From Sutcliffiella sp. FSL R7-0096 (lineage in GTDB: Bacteria; Bacillota; Bacilli; Bacillales; Bacillaceae_I), in the NCBI RefSeq assembly GCF_038595065.1, contig NZ_CP152003.1, forward strand, positions 972,001-1,036,000: a stretch of DNA of 64,000 nucleotides. Direction: 5' to 3'. The notes beneath the pieces are model-generated. The model was not told where the DNA came from and did no database searches. It was given only the letters and a program-made list of their open reading frames with translations. Positions 17,366 through 27,107 of this stretch are shown piece after piece. Position numbers and translations under genes: made by a program. The stretch's first letter is position 1. Each line of letters opens with the position of its first letter.

Positions 17366-17393
17366 CTCCTTTGCCCGCCAGCAAGGAGTTCTT
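17365..17393 (+). terminator. Terminator of pdaA
   Basis: ACTCCTTTGC (17365-17374) pairs with GCAAGGAGT (17381-17389), followed by TCTTTT; the stem begins at the stop codon. Confidence 0.75.
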
Positions 17394-17441
17394 TTCATGT
17401 TCCGATTCCCTCTCAGTTAGCATGGAACTAACCCGAGGTGT

Positions 17442-17470
17442 TTGGCAACACACCGGAAAGCCGTTATAAT
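17442..17470 (+). promoter_or_regulatory. SigA promoter of the glycosylase-methylase operon
   Basis: TTGGCA at 17442-17447, a 17-bp spacer and a perfect TATAAT at 17465-17470, 30 bases before the start codon. Confidence 0.75.
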
Positions 17471-17500
17471 TGGGACAGTAAATGAAGGACGGTGGGAAAT

Positions 17501-18382
17501 TTGGTTAAAATAAATGTAGTGGGACCATATGATTTTGACAGAGTGCTGCAACGGCTATCCATTGACCCTTTAATGGTTATAAATCAAAAGGGACGAACTG
17601 TAAAAGTTCCGATGTATCAAAATGAAATGCCTATTGTTATCAAAATCCAAGCGACAGGAACCAAACAGAAACCTTCATTCCAACTTACAAGTACTGCAAA
17701 CCTGACAGAAAAAGAAGTACATCTCATAAAAAATATATTCCAATGGGACAAACCACTGCAAGCTATCAGCGATCATTTTGCCAAAACAGAGCTTGCACCG
17801 ATTTTCAAAGAGCATGAAGGAACACCGCTTGTTCTGGATTTCGATCTATATCATTGCCTGATGAAATGCATCATCCATCAGCAGGTCAACATGAAATTCG
17901 CACACACATTGACACAGCGTTTTGTACACAATTTTGGATATGAAAAGGAAGGTGTCTGGTTCTATCCAAAGCCAGAAGAGGTTGCTAAGCTTGATTACGA
18001 GCAGATCACTGAACTCAAAATGAGCCGCCGAAAAGCGGAGTATATCATAGATACATCTAGATTGATCGCAGAGGGAGAATTGCCTCTATACGAATTGCAT
18101 CAAAAATCGGATGAAGAAATTCTGAAAGAACTGGTAAAAGTAAGAGGCATTGGTCCTTGGACCGTTCAGAATCTGCTCCTGTTTGGACTTGGCAGGCCCA
18201 ATCTTTTTCCGATTGCAGATATCGGCATCCAAAATGCACTAAAAAAACTAAAAGGACTCGACCAAAAACCAACCGTCCTGCAGATGCAGGAATGGAGCAA
18301 GGATTGGGAACCATATTCAAGTTATGCGTCCCTTTACCTTTGGAGAAGCATCGAACCGCAACCTGAGGAGTTAGTAAAATGA
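17501..18382 (+). CDS. AlkA-type DNA-3-methyladenine glycosylase (YfjP-like)
   Basis: A 293-residue base-excision repair enzyme. The N-terminal third is the variable AlkA_N-like domain; the C-terminal two thirds are the helix-hairpin-helix GPD domain with [16 protein letters not shown] and [13 protein letters not shown], where the Asp is the catalytic residue. It removes alkylated purines from DNA. A GTG at 17492 is in frame, but it crowds the ribosome binding site AAGGACGGTGG, so TTG at 17501 is preferred. Its stop codon overlaps the ATG of the methylase gene by 4 bases, the same yfjP-yfjO arrangement as in B. subtilis. Confidence 0.85.
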   Translation: MVKINVVGPYDFDRVLQRLSIDPLMVINQKGRTVKVPMYQNEMPIVIKIQATGTKQKPSFQLTSTANLTEKEVHLIKNIFQWDKPLQAISDHFAKTELAPIFKEHEGTPLVLDFDLYHCLMKCIIHQQVNMKFAHTLTQRFVHNFGYEKEGVWFYPKPEEVAKLDYEQITELKMSRRKAEYIIDTSRLIAEGELPLYELHQKSDEEILKELVKVRGIGPWTVQNLLLFGLGRPNLFPIADIGIQNALKKLKGLDQKPTVLQMQEWSKDWEPYSSYASLYLWRSIEPQPEELVK

Positions 18383-19782
18383 AAACGAAGAAATCATATA
18401 ATAAGCAACAAACAAGTGTCGACATGAAAGTGGGACAGACCTTTCCTTTAACCATCAAGCGCCTTGGAATTAACGGGGAAGGTGTGGGCTATTTTAAAAA
18501 ACAAGTCGTATTTGTTCCTGGGGCACTCCCTGAAGAAGTGATAGTTGCGGAAGTGACAGACGTCAAAAATAAGTTTGCAGAAGCAAAGATCAAGAAAATT
18601 AGAAGCAAGTCACCGCACCGCACCACGCCTCCATGCCCGATCTATGAGCAATGCGGAGGCTGTCAGCTGCAGCATCTAAAATACGATCAACAGTTGACCT
18701 TAAAACGCGATATAGTCATTCAGTCATTAGAACGCCATACAAAGCTTAATGTGGATAAATTGGACATTAAACCGACCATTGGCATGGAAGACCCATGGTA
18801 CTACCGAAACAAAAGCCAGTTTCAGGTCGGAAAGCATAAGGAGAAAATCATCGCAGGACTATACGGTGCCAACTCCCATAAGTTGATCGATATCGATAAT
18901 TGTATCGTTCAGCACAGTGCCACAACCGAAGTAACCAACACAGTGAAAAAAATTCTGCAGGACTTCAACATTCCTGTTCAAAATGAGAAAAAGGGCCAAC
19001 CATCCGTCCGTACCATCATGACAAGAGTTGGTTTTTCAACAGGGGAAATTCAAGTTGTGTTGATTACAACAGATGAGAAATTACCCCGCAAACAGTTGAT
19101 AGTAGAAGAAATTCAAAAACGCTTGCCAAAAGTGAAGAGCATCATGCTAAACGTGAACGGCAAAAAAACCTCCCTTATTTTTGGAGAAGAAACGATTCAT
19201 TTAAGCGGCGAAAAAGTAATTCAAGAAACACTTGGGGATGTTTCGTTTGAACTGAGTGCCCGGGCATTCTTCCAGCTTAACCCTGTACAGACGGTAAAGC
19301 TGTATGATTTGGTGAAAGAAGCGGCACAATTGACCGGTAAAGAAAAAGTGGTAGACGCTTATTGCGGAGTCGGAACCATCGGACTTTGGCTGGCAGAAAA
19401 TGCTGGAGAGGTGCGAGGCATGGACACCATCGCAGAATCCATTGATGACGCGAAGGAAAACGCAAAACGCCACGGTTACACCAACATGAAATATGTAGCA
19501 GGAAAAGCGGAGAAATGGCTGCCAAGATGGGTGAAAGAAGGTTGGAAGCCGGATACGATTGTCGTGGATCCACCACGTACAGGCTTGGACGAAACTTTCA
19601 TGAAGACCGTCCTGGACGTAGAACCGAAAAACTTTGTATATGTTTCCTGTAATCCATCCACACTTGCCAAGGATATTCAGTACCTAAGCAGAAAATATAA
19701 AGTGGACTGGATCCAGCCTGTGGATATGTTTCCTCAAACCGCTCATGTTGAAAGTGTTGTGAGGTTTGTGTTGAAAAAATAA
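18379..19782 (+). CDS. rlmD: 23S rRNA (uracil-C5)-methyltransferase, TrmA/RlmD family
   Basis: A 467-residue SAM-dependent m5U methyltransferase. A TRAM RNA-binding domain occupies about residues 16-75. [18 protein letters not shown] carries the cysteines of the [4Fe-4S] cluster. [17 protein letters not shown] is the SAM site, and [11 protein letters not shown] holds the catalytic cysteine. It methylates uridine in 23S rRNA; whether the target is U747, U1939 or both cannot be read from sequence, since B. subtilis has two homologues (YefA and YfjO). Position next to the YfjP-like glycosylase favours the YfjO orthologue. GAGGAG lies 8 bases before the ATG. Confidence 0.88.
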   Translation: MKTKKSYNKQQTSVDMKVGQTFPLTIKRLGINGEGVGYFKKQVVFVPGALPEEVIVAEVTDVKNKFAEAKIKKIRSKSPHRTTPPCPIYEQCGGCQLQHLKYDQQLTLKRDIVIQSLERHTKLNVDKLDIKPTIGMEDPWYYRNKSQFQVGKHKEKIIAGLYGANSHKLIDIDNCIVQHSATTEVTNTVKKILQDFNIPVQNEKKGQPSVRTIMTRVGFSTGEIQVVLITTDEKLPRKQLIVEEIQKRLPKVKSIMLNVNGKKTSLIFGEETIHLSGEKVIQETLGDVSFELSARAFFQLNPVQTVKLYDLVKEAAQLTGKEKVVDAYCGVGTIGLWLAENAGEVRGMDTIAESIDDAKENAKRHGYTNMKYVAGKAEKWLPRWVKEGWKPDTIVVDPPRTGLDETFMKTVLDVEPKNFVYVSCNPSTLAKDIQYLSRKYKVDWIQPVDMFPQTAHVESVVRFVLKK

Positions 19783-19870
19783 ATGAAGTTACCCACAATC
19801 CGCATGCAACATACCCACAAATTATTAACAACCTGTGCAATATAAAGAGAGTTAAAAAAGGAGTTTATAC

Positions 19871-20392
19871 ATGACAAACAACGATATTCTAATCAGACTA
19901 AGATACGCACTTGATATTAAAGACAACGACATGGTCGAGATCTTTAAGCTGGGTGACATCGACGTTACAAGGGATGAAGTACAGATGATGCTCACCAAAC
20001 AGGTGGACAGCTATGATTATGAAACAGAAGAGGAATATGAGCAGGCACTGGAGGAAGAGGAGATTCTTCCTATCAATAATAATAAGCTTGAATCGTTTCT
20101 GAACGGCTTGATCATTTTTAAAAGAGGCAGACAGGAGCCAAAGCCAGGCCAGCCTGCAAAGCCGCCATTTTCCAACGAGCCTGCAAACAATATCCTTTTA
20201 AAGAAAGTGAAGATTGCGCTTGCTTTGACAACGGAAGATATCATCGACATTATTGGAGAAGCTGGGGTTACGATAACCAAAGGTGAACTTGGTGCGTTCT
20301 TGCGGAAGAAGGGGCACAAAAACTATAAGGTCTGCATGGATAAATACGCGAGGAACTTCTTGAAAGGATTGGCGATTAAGTATCGCGACTGA
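19871..20392 (+). CDS. DUF1456 (YehS-like) protein
   Basis: A 173-residue soluble protein made of two related halves: NNDILIRLRYALDIKDNDMV with IDVTRDEVQMML, and NNILLKKVKIALALTTEDII with VTITKGELGAFLRKK. This tandem duplication is the DUF1456/YehS family layout. Each half ends with a short motif before a hydrophobic helix (LESFLNGLIIFKRG and ARNFLKGLAIKYRD). Function is unknown. AAAAAAGGAG lies before the ATG. A terminator hairpin, now split by a mobile repeat, follows the gene. Confidence 0.85.
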   Translation: MTNNDILIRLRYALDIKDNDMVEIFKLGDIDVTRDEVQMMLTKQVDSYDYETEEEYEQALEEEEILPINNNKLESFLNGLIIFKRGRQEPKPGQPAKPPFSNEPANNILLKKVKIALALTTEDIIDIIGEAGVTITKGELGAFLRKKGHKNYKVCMDKYARNFLKGLAIKYRD

Positions 20393-20416
20393 TCAAGTCA
20401 AGATAGCAAATGGAAA

Positions 20417-20448
20417 ACACATGACACCATATGAGAGGTGCCATGTGT
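20417..20448. terminator. Terminator hairpin, left copy flanking element A
   Basis: A 32-base stem-loop with arms ACACATG and CATGTGT and inner pairs ACACC/GGTG. The identical 32 bases recur at 20659-20690. The A run before it and the T run after the right copy show that the pair derives from one bidirectional terminator between the convergent DUF1456 and xylosidase genes. Confidence 0.85.
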
Positions 20449-20658
20449 CAGACTGTTGACAAACTATAAACTAGTTAGGTTATCTGTTGGAAGAGTTGAT
20501 CTTCGTTGCAGGAGCTTCGCTTTCCACGGGCAGTCCGGAAGCCTCCTCGGGCTACGCCCTGCGGGGTCTTCCATGTCCTTTCCTCCCGCAGGAGTCTTCG
20601 CTCCTTCCACTGCGATCAACTAGTGAATTTCATTATTTTAAGCTTTGTGTACATACTG
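20449..20658 (+). mobile_element. Element A: 210-bp GC-rich repeat inserted in a terminator
   Basis: It begins CAGACTGTTGACAAACTATA and ends CTTTGTGTACATACTG, imperfect terminal inverted repeats. The interior is GC-rich and palindromic, with AGTTGATC (20494-20501) and GATCAACT (20614-20621) enclosing nested stems such as GGAAG/CTTCC around GGGC-TAC-GCCC. Two other full copies are at 32202-32412 and 36740-36949. It encodes no transposase. It is bounded exactly by two identical copies of the host terminator hairpin. Confidence 0.85.
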
Positions 20659-20690
20659 ACACATGACACCATATGAGAGGTGCCATGTGT
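20659..20690. terminator. Terminator hairpin, right copy flanking element A
   Basis: Identical in all 32 bases to 20417-20448 and followed by TTTTTT. It ends 8 bases from the xylosidase stop codon. Confidence 0.85.
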
Positions 20691-20697
20691 TTTTTCA

Positions 20698-22308
20698 TTA
20701 TACTTTTTCCTTATAAATGAAATAATCAAAATCTGCATGAAGCTTCTGTCCGGAAGTGTCTTGACACTGCATTCCAACAAAAGCACCTGTAAAGAAACCG
20801 CCTCCATTAATATAATCATCAGACAATTTATAAGAATAGAGTTTAATTGGGATTGCGGTCCAACTGTCTCCGTCAAAAGAATATGAATACCTGTATGTGG
20901 CAGTGTCCACGTCCACTCGTAAATATACATAATGCACATCATTTGGAATTACTATTTTATTATCTTCCAATGGTTGTGTGAAGGTGAAATTGTCACAAAC
21001 CGTAAGCTCTAGTATTCGTCCTTTGTCTTCATCCCAGGTAATCTGCAAGGCTGCCCAGTTTTGAGTATTGTAGTAGTTTACAAGACCTGCAGCTTGTTGG
21101 AATGTATCTGGGTTAAAAGAAACTTTGGTTTCGGCGGTGAAATTAAAATGCTGCCAGCGCCTTGCAATATGGGCTTGTGTAAATTTTGATGATAGGGATT
21201 CACGACCGTAAAGACGCAAGTGGCCAGGATTATCCGTTAATGAAACGACATCCTCTCCTAATGGTATCCTTAGGGATTGAAAGTGTTTATTTAAAAATTT
21301 GGAATCGAAATCATCTTTTTCCTCATAATCATTTTCAAAAGGGATTTCCTCTATATTTGGACCTTCAATTTCAAGAGAAGGTTGGTTACCACCGACCACA
21401 AATGGCCAATCATTTTCCCAATCCAATCTTTGAATGGCTGTTTCCCTACCAAGTGGGCAATATCCCCGGGGGTCAAGTAATGCTTGTCCCTCCTGCGGCA
21501 ATGGCCGTCCTGTCAAGTGAACCAAGAACCATTCGTCCGTATGTGTATGCACAATGGAAGCATGCCCCGCTTTTTGTAGAGGATTTCTTGGATAAGGGAA
21601 GGACGTAATCAATGGGTTATCAGGATGCACTTCATATGGTCCCCATAAGTTTTTAGATCTAGCGATTGTGGCTTGATGGTCATATTTCGTTCCACCTTCA
21701 GCTGTCAATAAATAATAATATCCGTTCATCTTGTATAAATGTGGTGCTTCAGTTAATTTGATATCCGTTCCTTTGAAAATAATCTCTTTTTTCCCCACTA
21801 ATCTTTGCAAATCAGGATTATATTCTTGCATGACGATTCCGTAGAAATTGTGGTTACCTACCCGATGATCCCAAAGCATGTTGACTAGGTATTTCTTCCC
21901 ATCCTCATCATGAAAAAGGGAGGGATCAAATCCTGAACTATTTAAATGGATTGGCTCAGACCATTCCCCATCGATGGCATCACATGTAACGAGGTAGTTA
22001 TGGCTGTCTTTCCATTGTCCTTCCACTACCTTTACGTCCGTATATATCAACCAAAACTTATTATCGCAATAGGATAAAGCAGGTGCCCAAATACCTCCAG
22101 AGTCAGGGTTCCCCATCATATTTAATTGACTGAGACGGTTTAGCGGCCTTGAAACCAACCTCCAGTTTTTTAAGTCTTTAGAATGATAGATTCCTACCCC
22201 TGGAAACCATTCAAATGTAGAGACTGCAATATAATAATCTTCTCCTGCTCGACAAATACTAGGGTCTGGATTAAAGCCTGTAAGAATTGGATTTTGTATA
22301 AGTGTCAT
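20698..22308 (-). CDS. xynB: Glycoside hydrolase family 43 beta-xylosidase
   Basis: A 536-residue intracellular enzyme (no signal peptide) of the GH43 XynB type. The five-bladed propeller domain carries the catalytic Asp15 (FNPDPS), the pKa-modulating Asp128 (SGFDPSLF) and the general acid Glu187 (TEAPHLYK). The C-terminal third is the beta-sandwich that closes the active site in GH43 subfamily 11. It releases xylose from the non-reducing end of xylo-oligosaccharides, and some members also act on arabinosides. AAAGGGG precedes the ATG. It lies downstream of xylR on the same strand, next to the oligosaccharide importer that would bring in its substrate. Confidence 0.92.
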   Translation of the reverse strand: MTLIQNPILTGFNPDPSICRAGEDYYIAVSTFEWFPGVGIYHSKDLKNWRLVSRPLNRLSQLNMMGNPDSGGIWAPALSYCDNKFWLIYTDVKVVEGQWKDSHNYLVTCDAIDGEWSEPIHLNSSGFDPSLFHDEDGKKYLVNMLWDHRVGNHNFYGIVMQEYNPDLQRLVGKKEIIFKGTDIKLTEAPHLYKMNGYYYLLTAEGGTKYDHQATIARSKNLWGPYEVHPDNPLITSFPYPRNPLQKAGHASIVHTHTDEWFLVHLTGRPLPQEGQALLDPRGYCPLGRETAIQRLDWENDWPFVVGGNQPSLEIEGPNIEEIPFENDYEEKDDFDSKFLNKHFQSLRIPLGEDVVSLTDNPGHLRLYGRESLSSKFTQAHIARRWQHFNFTAETKVSFNPDTFQQAAGLVNYYNTQNWAALQITWDEDKGRILELTVCDNFTFTQPLEDNKIVIPNDVHYVYLRVDVDTATYRYSYSFDGDSWTAIPIKLYSYKLSDDYINGGGFFTGAFVGMQCQDTSGQKLHADFDYFIYKEKV

Positions 22309-22372
22309 TTTTGAAACATCCCCTTTGGTTTATTTAGATTGCTCTTTTCTCAAAGATTGTTGCTATTTACTT

Positions 22373-22402
22373 GTAAAAAGTCGGCAATTGGACTTTTTAC
22401 TG
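22373..22402. repeat. Palindromic repeat, copy 2 (first copy at 6448)
   Basis: GTAAAAAGTC and GACTTTTTAC surround GGCAATTG, the reverse complement of the 6448-6478 palindrome. It lies between xylR and xynB and could terminate xylR transcription or act as a leader hairpin for xynB. The rest of the 255-bp gap shows no XylR operator. Confidence 0.8.
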
Positions 22403-22563
22403 CATTCATACTCTATAAGTGCAAGTAGTTTCTTAAGTACGTCGGGGAAAAGAGCACGACAGTAAGGATAATATCGGTTGATGTATCACTACGAAAAAGC
22501 AACAAAGTTTACGAAAAGAGCCATTTGGATAGAAGTTCTAGGCCATTGCTATAAGTACCCTAT

Positions 22564-23748
22564 TTACACTTCTTGAATATCAATAGTAAGGAAATTTTCA
22601 CTTGCATAAGCAGCTACCCCTAAAGCAGTAGAGTGTGTCGATAATTTTGAAAAGTTTATGCTTAGATCTCTTTGATGGGTGGGGAGGATAATATCTTGTG
22701 CCTCCCTTATAGAATCTTCCAGCCACTTAGAGGAAGAGGCTAATCGATTACCGATGATCACCTGCTCTGGGTTGAATATATTGATGATGTTCTTGATTCC
22801 AACACCTAAATATCTTCCAATGGTTTCGAATACGTGAATGACATCTTTTTCCCCGTTCTCTGCATACACCATTAAGGATTCTAGGGATAACTCCTTCCCT
22901 TCTTCAGGAAGGATGTTTTCTTGTAGGGCTTTTTTAACCAGGGCTTTTTCGGAAGCATACAATTCCCAACATCCTTGGTTACCGCAACTACATTTTGGTC
23001 CGTTCACTTCAATGGTCATATGACCCAACTCACCAGAAAAACCATTGTTGCCTTTGTAAAGCTGACCATTAAGAATGAGGCCAACGCCAATACCGATCCC
23101 TACACTAACGTATATGATGTTTTCTGAGTCTTTTCCAGCTCCGAACTTCTTTTCTCCGTAAGCGCCAGCATTTGCCTCGTTTTCAATTAATACGGGAACG
23201 TTATATCGTTCTTCCATTAGGTTCTTCAGGTTGACATTCTTCCAATTTAAGTTTGGGGCCAGAAGGATTTCCCCATCGGTATTTACCGTCCCAGGGACCC
23301 CTATACCTATGCCGACAATTCCATAATGACTTGAGGGCATAGAGGAGATGAGGGAATCAACAATGCCAAATAGTTCTACTTTTATTTGTTCAAAAGTTAG
23401 ATCATCAAATCGAGTGATTGTCTCGTTACAGATATTACCACTGAGGTCTGTTAGGATTCCAAGGATATAATTGACCCCAATATCTACGCCAATGGTGTAT
23501 CCTGCGACCTGATTGAACAACAGCATAACAGGCCTTCTTCCGCCACTTGATACCCCTGGTCCTGACTCGGTAATTAAATTTTCTTTCAGTAATTCACTTA
23601 CTTGAGAGGAGACCGTTCCTTTATTAAGCCCAGTTTTATTGGCGATATCCGCCCTGGAAATAGGGGTGAACTCCTTAATGGTTTGCAATACAAGGGATTT
23701 ATTTCCCTTTCGGACTACTTGTTGATTAAAGGTATGTAACATCTTCAT
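22564..23748 (-). CDS. xylR: ROK-family xylose repressor XylR
   Basis: A 394-residue DNA-binding repressor. The N-terminal winged helix shows ISRADIANKTGLNKGTVSSQ followed by VSELLKENLI (residues about 30-60). The ROK sugar-binding fold follows with the ATP-site-like GVDIGVNYILGI, ENEANAGAYGEKKFG and the zinc-binding CSCGNQGCWE. In Bacillus such XylR proteins bind xyl operators and release them with xylose. Matching operators occur at 23812, 28102 and 34011. ATG at 23748 is used, with a second ATG two codons later. It is divergent from the ABC importer and shares its control region. Confidence 0.92.
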   Translation of the reverse strand: MKMLHTFNQQVVRKGNKSLVLQTIKEFTPISRADIANKTGLNKGTVSSQVSELLKENLITESGPGVSSGGRRPVMLLFNQVAGYTIGVDIGVNYILGILTDLSGNICNETITRFDDLTFEQIKVELFGIVDSLISSMPSSHYGIVGIGIGVPGTVNTDGEILLAPNLNWKNVNLKNLMEERYNVPVLIENEANAGAYGEKKFGAGKDSENIIYVSVGIGIGVGLILNGQLYKGNNGFSGELGHMTIEVNGPKCSCGNQGCWELYASEKALVKKALQENILPEEGKELSLESLMVYAENGEKDVIHVFETIGRYLGVGIKNIINIFNPEQVIIGNRLASSSKWLEDSIREAQDIILPTHQRDLSINFSKLSTHSTALGVAAYASENFLTIDIQEV

Positions 23749-23811
23749 CGATTAACTCCATTCCTCATTCTGTTTTTCCTAAGTGTACCATTATATGTTT
23801 CTATTATAAAC

Positions 23812-23853
23812 TTTGTTTATCCACTAGACAAACATTCTTTTCGGTGATAATCT
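23812..23853 (+). promoter_or_regulatory. XylR operator and promoter of the oligosaccharide ABC importer
   Basis: TTTGTTTA (23812-23819) and TAGACAAA (23825-23832) form the operator palindrome with a 5-base centre. TAGACA at 23825-23830 also serves as -35, followed by a 17-bp spacer and TAATCT at 23848-23853. Repressor binding would therefore block RNA polymerase. The site is also close enough to the xylR start to allow autoregulation. Confidence 0.75.
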
Positions 23854-23903
23854 AAATTTAGTAACAATCTGTTTCAAAAATAAGAATATTGGGGGTATTT
23901 AGT

Positions 23904-25205
23904 TTGAGAAAAAGGAAAGCGGTTACATTATTTTCTGGAATTTTTCTCTCGCTGCTGGTATTGTTGGCGGGTTGCTCTGGTTCTGGGGAGAATACATCGG
24001 GTTCCGGGGATGGGAAAACGATTGAATTCATGCATTTATGGCCTGAAGGAAGTTCAAAGCAACACCACAAAATTGTAAGCGAAATCATTGAGGACTTCGA
24101 GAATGAAAATCCTGGAGTGAAAGTCGATTTGGAAGTCTTAAGTAATGAGCAGTATAAGGATAAATTAAAAGTATTATCCACCTCTAATCAGTTGCCAGAT
24201 GTCGGGATGACATGGGCAGCAGGGTTTCTGGAGCCCTATGTCAACGGCGAAAAGTTTGCTACTTTGGATGATCTGCTTGAAGGAGATCTGAAGGATAGCT
24301 TTGTATCTGGTACTGCAGAAGCATATGCCATGAACGATAATACTTATGGGTTGCCACTGGAGCTTAACATTGCAACGGTTTTCTATAATAAAGCCATTTT
24401 TGATCAATATGGTCTAGAAGCTCCGACAACCTATGATGAGTTCAAAAACATCATCACTACGTTGAATGAAAACGGAGTGGCGCCAATCGCTCTTGGAAAT
24501 AAGGACAGATGGACTGGGTCTTTATGGTATATGTATATGGCTGATAGAATTGGCGGAGGAGATGTGCTGACGAGCGCAATTGATCGATCAGGTTCCTTTG
24601 AGGATCCCGCATTAGTGACTGCAGCGGAAGAAATTCAAAATCTGGTCGACATGGACGCGTTTGTTAGAGGCTTCAATGGATTATCAGATGAAGAAGCGAA
24701 GAGTATGTTTATGGGTGAACAGGCAGCAATGTATCTTATGGGTTCATGGGATCTTCCAAACTATACGACAAATGAAGATGTCCCACAGGAATTCAGGGAC
24801 TCCATCGGATATTTCAGTTTTCCGACAGTAGATGGAAATGGGGATCTTAACAGTCATGTTGGTGGTCCGGGGGTTGGCTTGTTTGTAGCAGAGGATTCCG
24901 ATGTGAAAGAGGAAGCAAAGAAATTTGTATCATTCTTTATCCAGCAATGGGGCGAGAAAGCTGTAACAGGTGCTGGTGTAATTCCTGCTACGAAAGTGGA
25001 TGCAGATTCTTTAGACCTACCTGATATGTATATTGATGTATTGAATGACCTTAGTGAAGCTAGCAATATCACATTATTTGCAGATGTTCAAATGAGTGCA
25101 GGTGTGGCACAAGTTCATTTGGATCTAATTCAATCACTCTTTGGAAAAGGTGTAACACCGGATGATTTTGCCAAAGAACATGAAGATGCTTTATCTAAAG
25201 AGTAA
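23904..25205 (+). CDS. Extracellular solute-binding lipoprotein of a sugar ABC importer
   Basis: A 433-residue family 1 (MalE-like) binding protein. The signal peptide ends with the lipobox LLAGC, so the mature protein is anchored by a lipidated cysteine, then a Gly/Ser-rich linker. The body has the typical MWAAGF-like hinge region and PTFHN-type aromatic residues of oligosaccharide binders. TTG at 23889 is in frame, but GGGGGT 8 bases before TTG at 23904 supports the shorter form. Context (XylR operator, beta-xylosidase) suggests xylo-oligosaccharides as ligand. It is followed by two permease genes but no ATPase gene, so it probably uses a shared MsmX-type ATPase encoded elsewhere. Confidence 0.88.
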   Translation: MRKRKAVTLFSGIFLSLLVLLAGCSGSGENTSGSGDGKTIEFMHLWPEGSSKQHHKIVSEIIEDFENENPGVKVDLEVLSNEQYKDKLKVLSTSNQLPDVGMTWAAGFLEPYVNGEKFATLDDLLEGDLKDSFVSGTAEAYAMNDNTYGLPLELNIATVFYNKAIFDQYGLEAPTTYDEFKNIITTLNENGVAPIALGNKDRWTGSLWYMYMADRIGGGDVLTSAIDRSGSFEDPALVTAAEEIQNLVDMDAFVRGFNGLSDEEAKSMFMGEQAAMYLMGSWDLPNYTTNEDVPQEFRDSIGYFSFPTVDGNGDLNSHVGGPGVGLFVAEDSDVKEEAKKFVSFFIQQWGEKAVTGAGVIPATKVDADSLDLPDMYIDVLNDLSEASNITLFADVQMSAGVAQVHLDLIQSLFGKGVTPDDFAKEHEDALSKE

Positions 25206-25234
25206 CATGCATTTGAACGATTAATTATGATGGG

Positions 25235-25273
25235 AGAAAAGGACTTCCTTTTATTACTGGATGGTCCTTTTCT
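25235..25273 (+). terminator. Intercistronic hairpin behind the binding protein gene
   Basis: AGAAAAGGAC (25235-25244) and GTCCTTTTCT (25264-25273) form a perfect 10-bp stem in the 95-bp gap before the permease gene. Such hairpins let the binding protein be made in excess over the permeases by partial termination or mRNA protection. Confidence 0.7.
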
Positions 25274-25300
25274 ATTCCTGACAATATGGGGTTGAATGTA

Positions 25301-26179
25301 ATGAATAAAGTAATGTCTAACAAATGGATAATAGCCTTATATGTTCTCCCTGCACTATTACTGATTGGGATACTAATTTTCATACCGCTTATTTTGACAG
25401 GTTACTATGGTCTGATGAAGTGGGATGGAATTGGATCGATGGAGTTTATCGGGCTTCAAAACTATGTGACAGCCTTACAAGATAAGAAGTTTTGGGATAG
25501 TGCACTTCATTCCTTTTTACTTGCTGTTTTTTCCACATTAAGCCTTATTATCTATCTAGCAATCTCGTTAATATTAGCATCCAAGATAAAAGGGGCTGAC
25601 CTATTAAGGAAAATCTATTTAATTCCTATGCTACTCTCTTCTGTAGCAATTGCTCAGCTATGGGTGAAAATTTACAACCCTTCAAACGGGATGTTAAACA
25701 GTTTGCTGATGGCAATTGGAGTTGAAAATCCCCCTGCATGGCTTGCCGAGCCTTCCCTTGTTTTGTACGCGATATTCATCCCGATACTTTGGCAATATGC
25801 CGGTTTCTACATCCTTATTTACTATGCAGCTTTAAAGAATATTCCAGAATCTATCATAGAGGCGGCCAAGATTGATGGGGCATCTCCAATTCAGATTGCT
25901 TATAAGATAAAACTTCCATTAATTATGGGTGTTGTCAAAGTGACCATTGTTCTAGCTGTTGTCGGTTCATTAAAATATTTTGACCTAATCTATGTAATGA
26001 CAGGAGGAGGGCCAAATGGAGCAAGTGAAGTTATGGCATCCTATATGTATAAATTGGCCTTTTCCACCAACAACTTCGGTTATGGTAGTGCCATTGGTTT
26101 CCTGTTATTGATCATCACTTTAATTGTGACCTTGATTATTAGAAAAGCAACAGCTACGAAAGAAGAAATTCAGTATTAA
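25301..26179 (+). CDS. Sugar ABC transporter permease, MalF/UgpA type
   Basis: A 292-residue membrane protein with six hydrophobic segments. The cytoplasmic EAA loop EAAKIDGASPIQIAYKIKLP lies near residue 190 and contacts the ATPase. It corresponds to the first permease of the CUT1 oligosaccharide importers. The start is uncertain: ATG at 25286 and ATG at 25301 are both in frame and neither has a strong ribosome binding site; GGGG precedes the second by about 10 bases. It forms a heterodimer with the next gene product. Confidence 0.87.
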   Translation: MNKVMSNKWIIALYVLPALLLIGILIFIPLILTGYYGLMKWDGIGSMEFIGLQNYVTALQDKKFWDSALHSFLLAVFSTLSLIIYLAISLILASKIKGADLLRKIYLIPMLLSSVAIAQLWVKIYNPSNGMLNSLLMAIGVENPPAWLAEPSLVLYAIFIPILWQYAGFYILIYYAALKNIPESIIEAAKIDGASPIQIAYKIKLPLIMGVVKVTIVLAVVGSLKYFDLIYVMTGGGPNGASEVMASYMYKLAFSTNNFGYGSAIGFLLLIITLIVTLIIRKATATKEEIQY

Positions 26180-26194
26180 AAGGAGTGCTTTGGG

Positions 26195-27016
26195 TTGGGA
26201 CGCATAGGATATTTTTTTCTATATTTAAGTCTGGCAGCAGTCGCAATATTTCAGGTGTTTCCGATTGTCTGGTTATTTCTGTTCTCCCTGAAGAATAACC
26301 AGGAGATATTCTCGAAATCCCCTTTTGCCCTGCCAACCGAGTTCAGATGGGAAAATTACTTAAAGGTGTGGGAAGGCGGAATAGGCATTTATTTTTGGAA
26401 CAGTATCTGGATAACTGGAGTGGCTATTGCCTTAACCGTAATATTAGCAAGCATGGCTACTTTTGTTATTACGAGGATGCAATGGAAGTGGAGTAAATTA
26501 GTATTGGGACTTTTCATGATCGGTTTAATGATCCCGATTCACTCAGCGATCATCCCTTTGTTCAGCATGTTCCTTAATGTTAATCTAATTGATAACCCAT
26601 GGTCCATTGTTATCACTTATACCGCATATAACCTACCAATAACCATGATGATATTATTGGGCTTTTATTATACGCTTCCAAGAGAGATAGAAGAAGCGGC
26701 AATCATTGATGGATGCTCTGTTCATAGGATGTTCTTCCGGATTATCCTACCTATGACCATCCCTGTCATGTCGACGACTGTCATCATCAATATGATTTAT
26801 AACTGGAATGAGTTTGTCTTTGTAAATACCTTCATCAGCTCAGACAAATATAAAACGCTCACCGTTGGAATCCAGAATTTCATTGGTCAGTATATGACGG
26901 ATTGGGGCGCTATAGGAGCCACTTTAATCATTAGTGTTTTACCGATTCTTCTCGCTTTTCTTTTCTTCAGCAACAAGGTAGTCGAGGGGATATCTTCAAG
27001 TGCGGTAAAAGGGTAA
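26195..27016 (+). CDS. Sugar ABC transporter permease, MalG/UgpE type
   Basis: A 273-residue membrane protein with six hydrophobic segments and the EAA loop EEAAIIDGCSVHRMFFRIIL. It is the second CUT1 permease. Translation starts at TTG, 9 bases after AAAGGAG, and only 15 bases separate it from the first permease gene. There is no ATPase gene behind it, the usual arrangement in Bacillus where MsmX serves several importers. An intergenic GC-rich repeat (element B) follows. Confidence 0.88.
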   Translation: MGRIGYFFLYLSLAAVAIFQVFPIVWLFLFSLKNNQEIFSKSPFALPTEFRWENYLKVWEGGIGIYFWNSIWITGVAIALTVILASMATFVITRMQWKWSKLVLGLFMIGLMIPIHSAIIPLFSMFLNVNLIDNPWSIVITYTAYNLPITMMILLGFYYTLPREIEEAAIIDGCSVHRMFFRIILPMTIPVMSTTVIINMIYNWNEFVFVNTFISSDKYKTLTVGIQNFIGQYMTDWGAIGATLIISVLPILLAFLFFSNKVVEGISSSAVKG

Positions 27017-27107
27017 CATTCCATATCACGAAAACACCAAACCCTAATTATTTATGGAATTGACTTTAATTGTTCCAGCGGTCCAGGAGCATTCTCGGCT
27101 ACGGCTA

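Noticed and set aside
20438-20623. Short protein containing GQSGSLLGLRPAGSSMSFPP, also present at 32209-32445 and 36775-36996
   Set aside because: It is the translation of the GC-rich mobile element in each of its copies, on whichever strand the element lies. No start signals are present, and the sequence is explained by the nested RNA/DNA palindrome.
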